The notes under the pieces are model-generated. The model saw only the letters and a program-made list of their open reading frames with translations, did no database searches and was not told where the DNA came from. From Trichuris trichiura (Eukaryota; Nematoda; Enoplea; Trichinellida; Trichuridae): DNA of 64,000 bases. Each line of letters begins with the position of its first letter. The first letter of the stretch is position 1. Below are positions 12,627 to 23,846 of this stretch, piece by piece. The position numbers were made by a program, and so were the translations under genes. The stretch lies in contig JBAJFE010000047.1 of assembly GCA_037903355.1 (NCBI GenBank), forward strand, positions 806,001 to 870,000. Reading direction: 5' to 3'.

Positions 12627-15600
12627 CGACGTTGTTGAGCGATGCAGTGGAACCAATTTCGATTCATTCGATGCTTTATCCACAACTTGACTGGTACAGC
12701 GCAAGAACGTGAACCAGTGATGCATTTCTGCTACGAAAAACTGCCTTGTCAGTAACATAACGTAAACATTACAAAGCTTTCGGCTTCGTGTTAATTATGC
12801 GCCACCTATGTTACCGCAATTATAGGAACCCTTGTTGGACGCACGGCTGCATATTGTCGTAGTCATTATGTAACAAGCCGTGAAGATAGTTTAACGAATG
12901 CAAGGAACTGAATTGAAAATGAAGCTCTTTTCCGCGAGAGGGTAAAATTCTGGAAGTCCATACGGGAAAGAGACTACTAAGAAGTTGGAATCTTTTATTG
13001 AAAATTGTTCAGCAAAGATTTCGAACATCTCTTCCGCTTTCGTCCTCAGCGCTGAGGACGAAAGCGGAAGAAATGCCCGAAATCGTTGCTAACCATTTTT
13101 CAATAAAAGGTTCCAAATTTTTACGAGTCACCTTTGCGTAGAGAATTATGAAATAAAATGAACTTGAATACAGTTTAGGTATACTGTAAGTGCGCCACTT
13201 TATTTCGTTGCATCCCATCCGTATGTCTCTAAGGCTAATAGAAAAAAGCTTAATTTTCGGCATCGCATACTGCGCCAGATTTCTTAAGCGTTTGCTAATA
13301 CGTTAAATGAACTCAACCGTAATCCTTTATTTTCGTAATTAGTTACGGCAGCGTCAAGTTGCGCGTAAGGTATAGTTTATTTTCCGTAGTGTGCAACCTG
13401 TTTTGCCCTCCACATCGACCATTTTCAAACCCGCGAAACGTAGCGAAATCTAATAGTATAAATGAAGACGTAAGTCACTCCACAACGGGTCGAAGTTTAT
13501 TCCAGTAAGCTAACCATTTTGAGCCTTCACAGTTGGGCTGACTGGCGCTTGTCTTTCGCTTAAGCTTTGAATTGTTTCCCGCGCGTTACCACCCAAATGG
13601 TTTGGCACGATTTCGCGTGGCATTCGAGGGCATAAAGCCTCTCGGAGGGAAAGTTTTTCACTTGGCCAACTAATGGATACAGCTTGCGGCAGGCGGCAGG
13701 CGTCCTCAAAGTACGAATAGTCAGGTGCTTTTGTCATTGTGTATTCATCGTCAGAAATTTAAGCCTCCATGCGCAGGGATAGCTTTGGGCTCAAGCCAGC
13801 GTATGGAATCCATAGGCGTGGTCACTTTTGCCAGCAATGAACAGCAAACTCAGTATGACCTTCGATTTTGCGGCTTCAACGATGTGTGGACTTTCAATAG
13901 GTAGGCTATACGCTCATGTGAAAATATTTACCATATTTATCGATGTAAAAACTGAATTTGCTTCTATAGTCCATGTCTGCTATTGGCAGTTCCATTGCGC
14001 GTCATAAAGTTTGTGTATGTCAATAGGGTGAAGAAAGGTTTTCAAAATTTTTTCGCAAAATCTGTTTTTAATAATTGCGGAAAAAGAAGAGAAGCCTTTC
14101 GGTATGCAACTGGCCTCATCTTCAGCGTTGAACCTAACGCTAAAGATGATAGCGTTTAGCGATTTTGCCAATACGAAATTTCCAATTTTTATAAAAGTTT
14201 TACTAGCGCCTGATAAAGCCGTTCTTTTGGCGAGCCGTTAGCTGCAGAGCATTCCCATTTCCTTTCTCCGCCTTTGCGCTAAAAGCGTTGTGCGTGCTAT
14301 TCATAATCTAAACTACGAGGCGCAATTATTTGCATAAATGTGTCAGCAACGGATGATCAGAGTTGCAAGATAACGTTTGGAAAGATTATCTTCAAAGTAA
14401 GCAGCCTTACAGCAATTGTGCCATGATTAGCCAGCTAGTATTCCGAAGCAAGCTTTCATTCATAAACGAAGGTACGCTGCTTTGATGAACGTAATGACAG
14501 CTACGTTTCCTTAATTCAATAGGGTTATTTGCATTTTCGAAAGTGTTTCACTTTCTTACTTAACGAATTTGAAAGTTGAAAGTTTGTTGCATCTTTTCGC
14601 TCCGAATAAACACTGTAATGCTAGCTTTCTTAACTTTCAAATGACTTCCTTTAAAGGCAATTTTTTTGAAGTAGGAAATTTTCGATTCGTGTTGCCGCTT
14701 CTCTGCTGATAGCTATTTTAGAGCCTGAACTCAACCTGGCTGAACTGATGCATAGAGAGAATTATGGAATGCAGAAAGAGACGAGCCACAAGTCTTTTCA
14801 CTCAACAGGAAGATCAAAGCTGATGCAGCCAGTAAGTAGCTATAAGTTATCTTCTCAATTCCTTCTAAGTACATTATTTCTAAGCAAAAGTAAGCATTGC
14901 GAAAGCATAATTATCACTGGTTACGAAAACTTAAAGCAGCAGCTAAATTTCGGGATTCAGTATTGAAAAATCTTTTCCAACTATAGTAAAACCTAAATTA
15001 TTTGATCTACGCTTGCGCAGCAACAGTTCAGTTAACGAAAAAGTTCGATCATTGGACTTTGTGTTTTGTCTTTTTAAATCTGCTTATCTTAGTTGTCGAA
15101 TGTTTGAACTTTTGCTTTTCGATTTCAATTGCACGCGTACAACAGCTGCTTGCCATATGAGCATTAGGATCGCAACAACAAATCACGTTTTAAAAAAAAA
15201 ATTTGTGGGCGTTTGTTCCAAGACGCTTCTACGCTTTCTAGCCGCTACGTCACGTATGCGACAGTATATTACCTAATGCGATTTAAATGGTTCAGCTTTT
15301 CTAGCAAGTCTTTTAGGCATGTCACCATAATGGCGCTTTGAACTTATTACATAGGTGTAGCTGAATGTTTAAACAATGTTATCGGGCAAGAAATAATAAA
15401 TTAAGCAACCGAGATATCAACGTGTATATTGAAAAGCAATTTAAATTTGGACGCTTTAGGCGAGTGATAACTAAGAGGAGCGTTCATAACAAAAAAAGTT
15501 GCAAAGAAAAACAAGACGAGTTTTTCTTCAGAAAATGATAGACTTGCAAGTTGTGTATAAAAGGAGCAATGTTTTTTAGTTTTTTTTAAAATTATAAAGT

Positions 15601-15916
15601 TTTCTGATTTTTTTTGCTTCGCATAATTGATGTTATACTGTACTGTACTGAACTGTAGTCGAATATTAATACAATAGCAGAAATCAAGCGACGTGCGTTG
15701 ACTGCAATGTATTTACAAATATCAACGTGACGGACAGATAAATGAGCATATGCTTTCTCGCTTTGTTTTCATAAACGAGACGCAAGTTAAGTTCATTATA
15801 ATTTCTAAAGTATAGGTAGATACCGACGTAAGCGTCAATGGCTGTGAAAACGCTGCGTGGCAATCGGAAAAGCGGCAGTGGCTGTATAATAAGAGAAGGC
15901 TGTCTCTCGTTCCGGG
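12627..15916. other. Intergenic region with inverted repeats
   Basis: No gene recognised. The clear structures are the 132-bp inverted repeat at 12985-13116 and a short imperfect hairpin at about 14116-14149 (TCATCTTCAGCGTT against AACGCTAAAGATGA). Confidence 0.5.
12985..13116. repeat. 132-bp inverted repeat with a perfect 42-bp palindromic core
   Basis: The centre lies between 13050 and 13051. Bases 13030-13071 are a perfect palindrome (half site TCTTCCGCTTTCGTCCTCAG plus C). Outside it the arms continue imperfectly to TTGGAA at 12985 and TTCCAA at 13116. There is no loop, so as RNA it would fold into a long hairpin and as DNA it could form a cruciform. It may be a fold-back element. Confidence 0.9.
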
Positions 15917-18840
15917 ATGGAACTGTTCGGTAAGGTGAGACGACCACGTGCGCTTTTTGACTCAATGTTCACAACTTCATATTTGGGTTTTAGAAACGGT
16001 AGTGCATTTCAAAGTACCGCTTGCATAATCCGTCCAAGCGAGGATTTGGAAAGCAGCGTTGCGCCGTTGAGAAAATACGGCCTGAGCCGTTACCGTAATA
16101 TCCCATTGCATCACACCTCTCAGAAGCTTTGCCAGAATGTTAGCGAACTAGGAAAGAAGTTCAACGCGCTTCGAATACGCAGCTTTGAAAAGCACGTCAA
16201 AGGGGAAAATGACGTGACGCGTAGGCGAAGATCATGCGTTTCGCTTTTTGATTTGCCTCGAGCAGAGGCAGACGAACAGAAAACATGTTCAGTACGAACA
16301 AGACAGCGGAATCAACTCCATTTCACTTCTTCTGTAGACGCTACCCTGGAACACACCGCATCGTTTCCTTTATTAACACGTAGTGACAACAGGAGCGACC
16401 TGGGAAGCTCTCCTGAAACTTTTGTTGAAAACAGTACGACAAAGGAAGAACCTTGTATGCAAATTTTTAAGATAGCCGAAGAAGAGTTAACAAACGAGGT
16501 AGGTGGGCGCCCAAGGCTTATACAGCTTTGTGTTCATTTTGCGACCTAAAATGCAAGGCTCTTACTTTCCTTGTATGGAATTTTTGTGTATATATATAGC
16601 TATTCGCGGTTTCAATTGTTATTTTGTGCATTAACGTTTTCAGACAGAAACAGACAACACTGGTCAGAGCAGCATATTTTCCTCGTTGTCAGGTGATCAA
16701 GAAACGCCTGGCGCCAATGGGTCGAATGGCAAAAAGCGTAAATCGCCTGAAAAAAATTTAAAGCCTTGCGGTCCCAAGAGGCAGAATCGATCGGCAAGAT
16801 CATTTGGCACCTCTGAAACTCCGAGGTAACGTAATGCCATTGCATACTAATTACGTAGGCGCGATATCTACCATAGCCATATGAGATTGGTGATATCCTT
16901 TGGCACTTAGCATTGCAGTGCTAATCAGTGGCGGTAAAGCTTAAGGAGAAGTACCTTTATTAACTTGAGATTTTATTGTAGCTGGAAAAGAGTCCCATTA
17001 AAGCGGAATCAAACATTTTCCGAAGGTGTCGTCAACGACTTGTCATCAATATTCACGTGCAAATACGGAAGCGATCGAGCTCTTTGGTCCACATTGAAAG
17101 ACGTAACGTTGAGCGGAGCTTTAAGGTCGCGCGTACAATTATAGCTACTTGGCAGACGGTCAAACTGGGCATTTTGGAAACGATGGATCCGAATAGTATT
17201 CAAGTGCAAGAAAAGATTTTCGAAATTGTCAGCAGCGAAGCAACGTACGTGCGCTCGCTTGACTTGTTGGTCAAACATTTCATGGAGTCAACAAAGCTTT
17301 CCGGCTACGTTGGTCAAGGAAGCGTCGTATCGTTCGTGGAAAGAAAAAATTTGTTCAGTACAATTTTGGAAGTCCGAAAGGGCAGCAGACGGTACGACGT
17401 CGTTCAACATACTTTGCCGCCCGCTTGGACTTGGCCATTGCTTATTTAGGCTTTTGAACGCGCTTTTTCTTAGCGTGAAGAATTGTATAATGCTGGACGA
17501 AATTTTTGAAATCCTTGCCGACCATCTGGCTCAGCAGGAGTCCACTTACGTGAACTACTGCTCAAGCTTAAGTTATCAACAAAAAACTTTGCGAAATCTG
17601 AGGTAGGGGTACAGCCTGCATGTAAGCACTGGGCTCTACGTTGTGTGGTTAAAAAAAAAGTTAATTAACAGTTTTTCTAAGCTCTCTACTTCTTAACTCC
17701 TTCGATATGATCAATAGCAAAGCTTTCTGTTGTGGCCAGATTTATTTACTCAAAAAAGTGCTTTTTCCATCATTTTATAAAGTTTGGCTTTTTATGAGAA
17801 AATAATTTCATAATTTACATTAAGCATACTTCCTTATGGGGAAGAATAATTTTTAAAAAATTACTTATTATTCGACACAAGATGACGAGAAGGAAGTGAA
17901 CAGTTTGTGCATGATGAAAATGTGCCGACTCGTAGGACAAGTACTATAACGGCTTTGTGTAAATGCACTAAAATGTTCCAGCAGAAATTCGTAAAAACTT
18001 TCACGTTAAACAGCAGAGCGACAATATCAATGAATGGAAGAAAGTTTTTCCCGTTTTTGGGTACAGCGCTAAGCGAGTATTTTCTCGCAAAATTTTCAAA
18101 AAGTGTGTATCGCTTTTGCAATGCGCTGTTGAATTTAGCAAATTTTTCTAAACTGTTTGCTGTTCGTCAATTATGCAAAATAGGTTAGAGTAAAGAAGCG
18201 GGAAATTGAAAAATAGCTCCGTGGGCTTGCTTGCATTTTATGACGATGCAAAGACGTTGTTTGTTTTTTTTGTTACTACATTTTATTGGTTTCTTATTGT
18301 TTGCAGAGAGAGGAAGCAAGAATTTTGCAAAGCTATCAAATGCATTGAAAAAACAGAGGAACTGCAAAACCAATCGCTTAGCAGCTTTTTGATGCAACCA
18401 ATGCAGCGTGTAACCAGATATCCTTTAATGATTGACGCTGTATTGAGAGATCTTGACGAAAAAGATCGCAGAATAGACTCAGTAAGTCGTCTGTGCTATT
18501 ATTTATTTATTTTATTATGTTTTTTATGACAACAATAAATTCTATAAGAAAGGATACTTATTTGGAAGCATAAAATTTTCGGAATTATTCTAATCCCGTC
18601 AGTAGCAGGGAATACGAAATGGTTAAGAGAGGCACTGACAGCTTCATAATACGTATCGCATTTTAAAGTGGGAAATCTTTTTTTCCAAACAAATTTTTGC
18701 TTAATCAGACGGTCGTCAGTCGTCAGTTTGGTGCGCATCCCGAGTATGTGGCCATACTGTTTTGCGCTTACTGTCAAGCATTCCGGGCATTCTTTTCTGC
18801 TCTCATCTAAGCCTAAGCCCTATATAAGCCCTTACTGAAG

Positions 18841-18913
<73 letters not shown>

Positions 18914-20135
18914 CAATGCTTATATATATAAGCAATGCTATATATATATAAGCAATGAAACGTTTGTAGAAAACCGTATTGATGTTATAAGTTATATATT
19001 TTAGTGTAAGAACTCTGTGTAACAGATTGTGAACGCTTTAGTTACCATTCTTCCTACAATCCCGAATAGGTCGAAATCCCGAACACGTATCAAAAGCATT
19101 AAAGAAAATTCTGAAAACGTACAAAAAATATTGGCTAACAGTATATAGTTCGAAGTTATTAATCTAGAAAAACAAGACCAATATAATAACGCCTCTACTC
19201 AGGTAGGTTCCTTGTCTAGAAGGTGCCAATACCGAATTGCCACAAAGCCTGACTTTACAGTACAATATCGACCTGTTCGGGATTCGGATTTTCGGGATTT
19301 TAGCCCTAACCTGATACTAGTCGTTATTTGGGGATGATAGGAGAAGAATTACTTAATGCATATTGTGGATCTATGGGTGTGCGCCCATTCCGACGAATTG
19401 TTTCTAGACGTGCTTTCTTAGGTAAGAAAAGCTCAAGAAGTGGCGAACAGAATGGTTAGTAAATGCGATCAGACGATCAAATGTTTTGAGCGGATGGAAG
19501 AGCTGCTTGAACTTGAAAATTCGCTTACCTACAAAAGCTCATCGCCAAGGCGCTTTCCGTTGGTGTCAGAAAAGCGATGCTTCCTCATGAAAGATTCATT
19601 CCATATGCTTTACACGCTTAACAGACCTTCAGGTACATTAATCCCATGCGCTGTCCATTTGCCTTAACGTATTAAATATATTGGAGGACGCTTCGGCTGG
19701 ACCAATTGCGTTTTGTTTCTTTTCTCCGATATGCTGATGATCACGAAGGCTACGGATCACGGACAGTTTGTTGTCAAGGGTTATTGCGAACGAAAATTTG
19801 TAACCGTCTCCTCTGCCCAAAGCTGCTTTATTCCGGTAGACTTTTTCTAAGCTTAGTTTTTGCTTTTATTATCTCTCCCAACTTTGTTGTTTCAGTTATC
19901 GAAATCGCACAATGGTTTTTTCTGCTCTTTAAAGTACGTATTCTTTTGCGTACTGGAGAAGGATCATTCCGGCAAAAGGTCCGAAATAGCGTTTGCAACG
20001 GAGGAGAAGCGACAAATGGACCAATGGATAGACGCTCTGGAAAAGACAAATGATCCAAACGGTCAGACGTATCCTCTTGCATATACTAAGAACAACTTCT
20101 GCACCGTGCCGAGGAGATATAAGAAAATTCCTTAA
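15917..20135 (+). CDS. Ephexin-family Rho guanine nucleotide exchange factor (DH-PH)
   Basis: Nine exons join in phase to 660 residues: 15917-16498, 16644-16825, 16982-17025, 17145-17391, 17450-17602, 18307-18481, 19422-19632, 19687-19835, 19896-20135. Residues 1 to about 270 are a basic, serine-rich, low-similarity region. TWQTVKLGILETMDPNS then leads into the DH domain (about 290-490), with FEIVSSEATYVRSLDLLVKH, then FLMQPMQRVTRYPLMID, the hallmark of the family. The PH domain (about 505-640) has CVLFLFSDMLMITKA and ends in the helix QMDQWIDALEK. Known: ephexins (NGEF, ARHGEF5/15/16/19/26) activate Rho GTPases downstream of Eph receptors. Most have an SH3 domain after PH; none is visible here. 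The start is the first ATG of an open exon; an earlier one is possible. The two long introns hold an AT microsatellite and a dispersed repeat copy. Confidence 0.9.
18844..18957. repeat. (AT)n microsatellite with short tandem tail, inside a RhoGEF intron
   Basis: A run of about 34 AT units (to 18911) is followed by three spaced AAGCAATG units alternating with short TATATA runs. It lies in the 940-nt intron 18482-19421. Confidence 0.95.
19059..19303. repeat. Dispersed repeat, copy 2, inside a RhoGEF intron
   Basis: Begins AATCCCGAATAGGTCG and ends TCGGATTTTCGGGATTTTAG, so the ends are inverted with respect to each other. It matches copy 1 at about 9999-10196 in the start, the GTGCCAAT...TTGCCACAAAGC block and the end. 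Confidence 0.55.
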
Positions 20136-21377
20136 AGTTCAAGCATAAAATTTACGCAACGTTTTAAACCGAGGTCACTTTTTTCTTTTTTATCTAAAGG
20201 CTGTTCGCCTAATTTGCTCAGTTGATGCTTACTCATGAAAGACTGTACTTTTTTACAAGGCCAACATTTTTACACTTAACTTTATTATTATTATTAGTTT
20301 TAATTGATCGTCTTCATTTTTAGCCTACATTTTTGTAGCTAAGCGTCATCCGTTTTTAAGCTTTTGTCAGCAGCCTTATCTTTTTTTCTCCTACACCGAC
20401 CCATCGTTGTAATGTGGAAGATATTTTCTAATTTACCATAGGTATTAAGAAGTCGTGACGACGTGTGTGGTTTACTTGTGCCCTTTAGTGATTTTACAGA
20501 AGAAAAAAAATGCGCTTTACTCATGATCCCATATGTTTTCAAATTCACCTTAACTAGCAGTACAGTAAGAAAACAACGCTGAGCCCCTTACTGTTTGTAG
20601 CAATGGCGCAGTGAAAGAACGCAAAGGCTTGAATTGTCGTCGACTTAACGCTTTACATAGTATAGGTCGGCATGAAGCTCATAGAGGAGCCGAGCAGTTA
20701 TACAGAAGGGCAGATGGCGCTTTACCAGCGGTACGACAGAAAGGTTTAACTAAAAAATATTAAGAAAAACCGGTTCGACTTGTTGACAGCAAGCAAACAA
20801 GTGAATAGCACAAGACGAGAACGTAATTTGCACAAGTAAAAGCGAGAAAATTGACCAAAAAAGGTATACAATTACTTTGTATCGAACTTTCACCGCTTCA
20901 ACCGTTTGCGCGTTAGATCGACCGGCGAATTTTCGTCACTTTGCGGTCATCATTTTGACAAACTCTAAAAAATAAGACTTGCTTTATACGGCCTTGCAAA
21001 ACTTGTTGTTAAACGACTGCTAAGATTACTTTCCAATAGTTTAAGGTATTAGTAAACGCGTATGTTGGAAGTAGGGCTTTTCTTTCGAGGCTCTCACGAA
21101 ACTTCGTTATTGATGTTGTTTTTAGTATGTAAATTTTTTTCCGCATTAATCCAGTCATTGCTACGACAATGCTCTTCCATTTTTGTCTATCCAATACGTT
21201 TCCTTTTTTGGAGCATTTGCCTATTAATCTTAGGTTTTGTCTTCATCTAGGGTGCTTCCATGTGTGTGTTACAACCAGTGTATGAAATTGATCATTGTGC
21301 AGAATATGTGGGCTACTAGTTATACATTGTCTAATAGGAAACCAACGAAATATTAAATCGACTCTTTTCGTCTATGC
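20136..21377. other. Downstream flank of the RhoGEF gene; no gene seen
   Basis: Holds the 3' untranslated region of the RhoGEF gene and AT-rich spacer. No further coding region is recognisable. Confidence 0.5.
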
Positions 21378-21661
21378 ACCCGCAAGTCTACAGTGGCGAC
21401 ACCTACAGGACAAAATAGGTTGTTTTCTCGCTTCTTTTCCGACTATACTTTCCCTGCACTTTAGCTTAGGCTTAGGCTAGGGCGGAGCAGGATGGCTGAG
21501 AAGGATGCGAAAAATATCGGATGCTTTGGTCGTGGAACCTGGTCGATTGTTGTGTTCTGCCCTAGTCAAAGCCTAAGCCAAAATACAAGGTCAGCTTAGT
21601 CACATCGTAGCGAAAAAAAGCACACTTTGGCCCGTAGGTGTCGCCATTGTAGACTTGCGGG
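21378..21661. mobile_element. Fold-back element, unit 1, carrying TTAGGC motifs
   Basis: The left arm starts CCGCAAGTCTACAGTGGCGA and the right arm is its near-complement ending TAGACTTGCGGG. Arms of about 100-130 bp flank a short centre. The left arm holds TTAGCTTAGGCTTAGGC (21461-21477); the right arm holds the complementary GCCTAAGCC (21571-21579). No coding capacity. Confidence 0.7.
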
Positions 21662-21849
21662 GGCGTGGGTGACACGCCCATAATGGTCTCTACTTCCAAA
21701 GTGTGATATTATTTGCCATTTTTCAGAATGCGCAAAACCTTTAGGCAATGTACGAAACATAATGTTTTGCACATTTCCTAGGGCGTTCTATATTGCGCAT
21801 TTATCGCAAAAGAAACAAAATATTAAATCGCTACTTTTCGCCTATGCCT

Positions 21850-22140
21850 CTGCGAGCCTACTAGTGGCGACACCTAAGGGTCGGGACAAAATGCTTTGTT
21901 TTTTCGCTGCTTTCCCGCTTATACTTTCCTTATATTTCAGCTTTGACTTAGGCTTAGGCTAAGGTGGAACAGGAAAGCCGACAAGGATATAAGAATCTAG
22001 GATATTTTTTGATCATAGAACACTGCCGGATATTGTTTTCTGCCTAAGCCTAAGCCAAAATATACGGACAATACAACCACAATGTAGCGAGAAAACAGCA
22101 CAATTTGTCCCATAGGTGTCGCCACCGTGGGATTGAGGGT
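21850..22140. mobile_element. Fold-back element, unit 2, tandem relative of unit 1
   Basis: Repeats the architecture of unit 1: the left arm has GTGGCGACACCTA and CTTAGGCTTAGGC (21947-21959), the right arm has GCCTAAGCCTAAGCC (22042-22056) and AGGTGTCGCCACCGTGG. Units 1 and 2 lie in the same order about 470 bp apart, so the pair looks like a tandem duplication of a palindromic element. Confidence 0.65.
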
Positions 22141-22227
22141 TCACAGGTGACAGGACCTCAAAATTCTTCACTGCCCAAGACGTGATTCGCGCTTTGCCAA
22201 AATATTATTTAGCATTTTCTATAATGC

Positions 22228-22348
22228 CTACACAAAGTATACAACACAAGTATATATGTATGAAATACTGGCATTCTGCAGAATAGGTAGCGTTTTTAGG
22301 CAAAACATGAAGTGCCTGTATTATTTTAATGTTGTATACTTTGTGTAG
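22228..22348. repeat. Inverted repeat with about 19-bp arms
   Basis: CTACACAAAGTATACAACAC near 22228 is matched by its complement near 22330-22347, about 85 bp apart. A small non-autonomous element is likely. Confidence 0.6.
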
Positions 22349-23103
22349 AACACCTTACGCTCATACGAACTATGCACGCATATATATATATATGCATGCA
22401 TAATTCCTATGAGCGTAAGCTGTTCAGGGAAGAATTGTTGACGAAACGATTTCCCTTTGGGAATTCGTTCTGTAGGAAAACACTAATGACAAGTGTTCTA
22501 TCAATCCGCCCTTGCAACTTGTCAAGAACTAAAAAGAAGCAAAAGCATCAAAACCGCCCAAAGGAAACTATGTAAATCACTTTATTTGAAACAGCTGCGT
22601 TGCCTAACTGCTACGTCTCTTATTGGCGCTTAAATGAGCTGCTTATTAGTGAGCATCATTTCGCCTATATCAGGTCGCCATTGCAGCCTTCATTCAGCGA
22701 AAAGAATAGTCAGTAGAAAGGCGCAGTGCCATTTTTGGAAGACTTTGGCACGAAGGGAAGCTTGCTAAGCGTCCCCGTAACTATCCGAAAATGAAATGTA
22801 AAACTTCCAACAAAGTGGGGCGCAAAATATAATTTCCAATGTTCAGCGTTTCCTGAAGTAAGCATACCCGCTTCGCTTCTCTACCTTGGCGGTTCGAATG
22901 GCAAACATCCTCAAGCTGTTAAGCCAGTGGCGCCCTCTGCAACGTCAGCAGACAGCCGGCTGTCTCGATGACTTTGAATTATTATTATTATTTTTCATCA
23001 GCCCCTATCAATAGTTGAAGCAGCAATAGGCGATTAATGACTCTGTTTATCAGTTGGGCATAACACTTGTTCTCATCGTTTGCGAAAAGTCTGTTTGACG
23101 TAC
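22349..23103. other. Flank of the calmodulin-like gene; last exon not identified
   Basis: The missing final exon of the calmodulin-like gene should lie here on the minus strand or further left. I searched for an acceptor followed by a Glu-Phe start and found only one at about 22161, which would give Glu-Phe and then a stop. Confidence 0.4.
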
Positions 23104-23846
23104 CGTTGTAGTTTACCAAACCGTCGCCGTCCAGGTCAGCCTCTCTGATCATTTCCTGAACTTCTTCGTCCGTTAATTTTTCTCCAAGATTGGTCATGAC
23201 GTAGTGAAGTTCGGAAGCGGATATGAAGCCATCTTTGTCCTTGTCGAAAACCTGTAAAAGATAGGAAAATGTAGCGGCCGCAGCTGCTTCGTTTCAAAGC
23301 GGCCAAACGCGTTTCGGGTTGCCCAATCAACAAATGAGGTTAAATAACAATGATAAATTGCGCAACAAGTTGGCCGTAACTTCTTCCGACTGGCACTGCT
23401 ATAGTGTCGTCGAAATTCATGTTTTCACTTAGCCTATATGCCTACGGAAGAATTTTAAGTTTTGAACGGCTTTTGTGCTTACTTGAAAGGCTTCCCTCAG
23501 TTCTTGTTCCGAATCGGAGTCTTTCATCTTGCGCGACATCATTTGCAAAAACTCATCGAATTCTATGGTACCGTTTCCTTTAAAAGTGCATTTATAGAGT
23601 GGGCGGGCAGTTAGTTAACAGAGAGGTTGAAAACGAACCATCTTCGTCCACTTCGTTGACCATATCCCGAAGTTCAGACTCGGTTGGACGCTGTCCAAGC
23701 GAGCGCATAACAACGCCGAGTTCTTGCGAAGTGATTTTGCCATCGCCATCTTTGTCGAAAAGATTGAAAGCCTCTTGAAATTCGGCAATTTGCTCGTCGG
23801 CAAGTCCGAAACGTTCCACCTTAAAGGCAAAAAGTTGAATTTTCAT
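23104..23846 (-). CDS. Calmodulin-like EF-hand protein, 3' end incomplete
   Basis: Exons 23846-23639, 23577-23483 and 23251-23104 join in phase. They encode EF-hand 1 ([12 protein letters not shown]), hand 2 ([12 protein letters not shown]), hand 3 ([12 protein letters not shown]) and the start of hand 4 ([11 protein letters not shown]). The linker [17 protein letters not shown] is nearly that of calmodulin. The N-terminus reads [19 protein letters not shown] rather than MADQLTEEQ, because the frame runs back to an ATG at 23846; an upstream exon joined at a CTTTAAG acceptor (23820) is an alternative. The third exon ends at a good GTACGT donor one base into the twelfth loop residue of hand 4; the final exon was not found. 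Known: calmodulin binds four Ca2+ ions and regulates kinases and channels. Substitutions elsewhere mark this as a paralogue or a divergent calmodulin. Confidence 0.85.

Noticed and set aside
17075..17144. A frameshift in the RhoGEF where two frames both look coding
   Set aside because: An intron 17026-17144 joins the exons in phase and restores the WQ..GILE block of ephexins, so no frameshift is needed.
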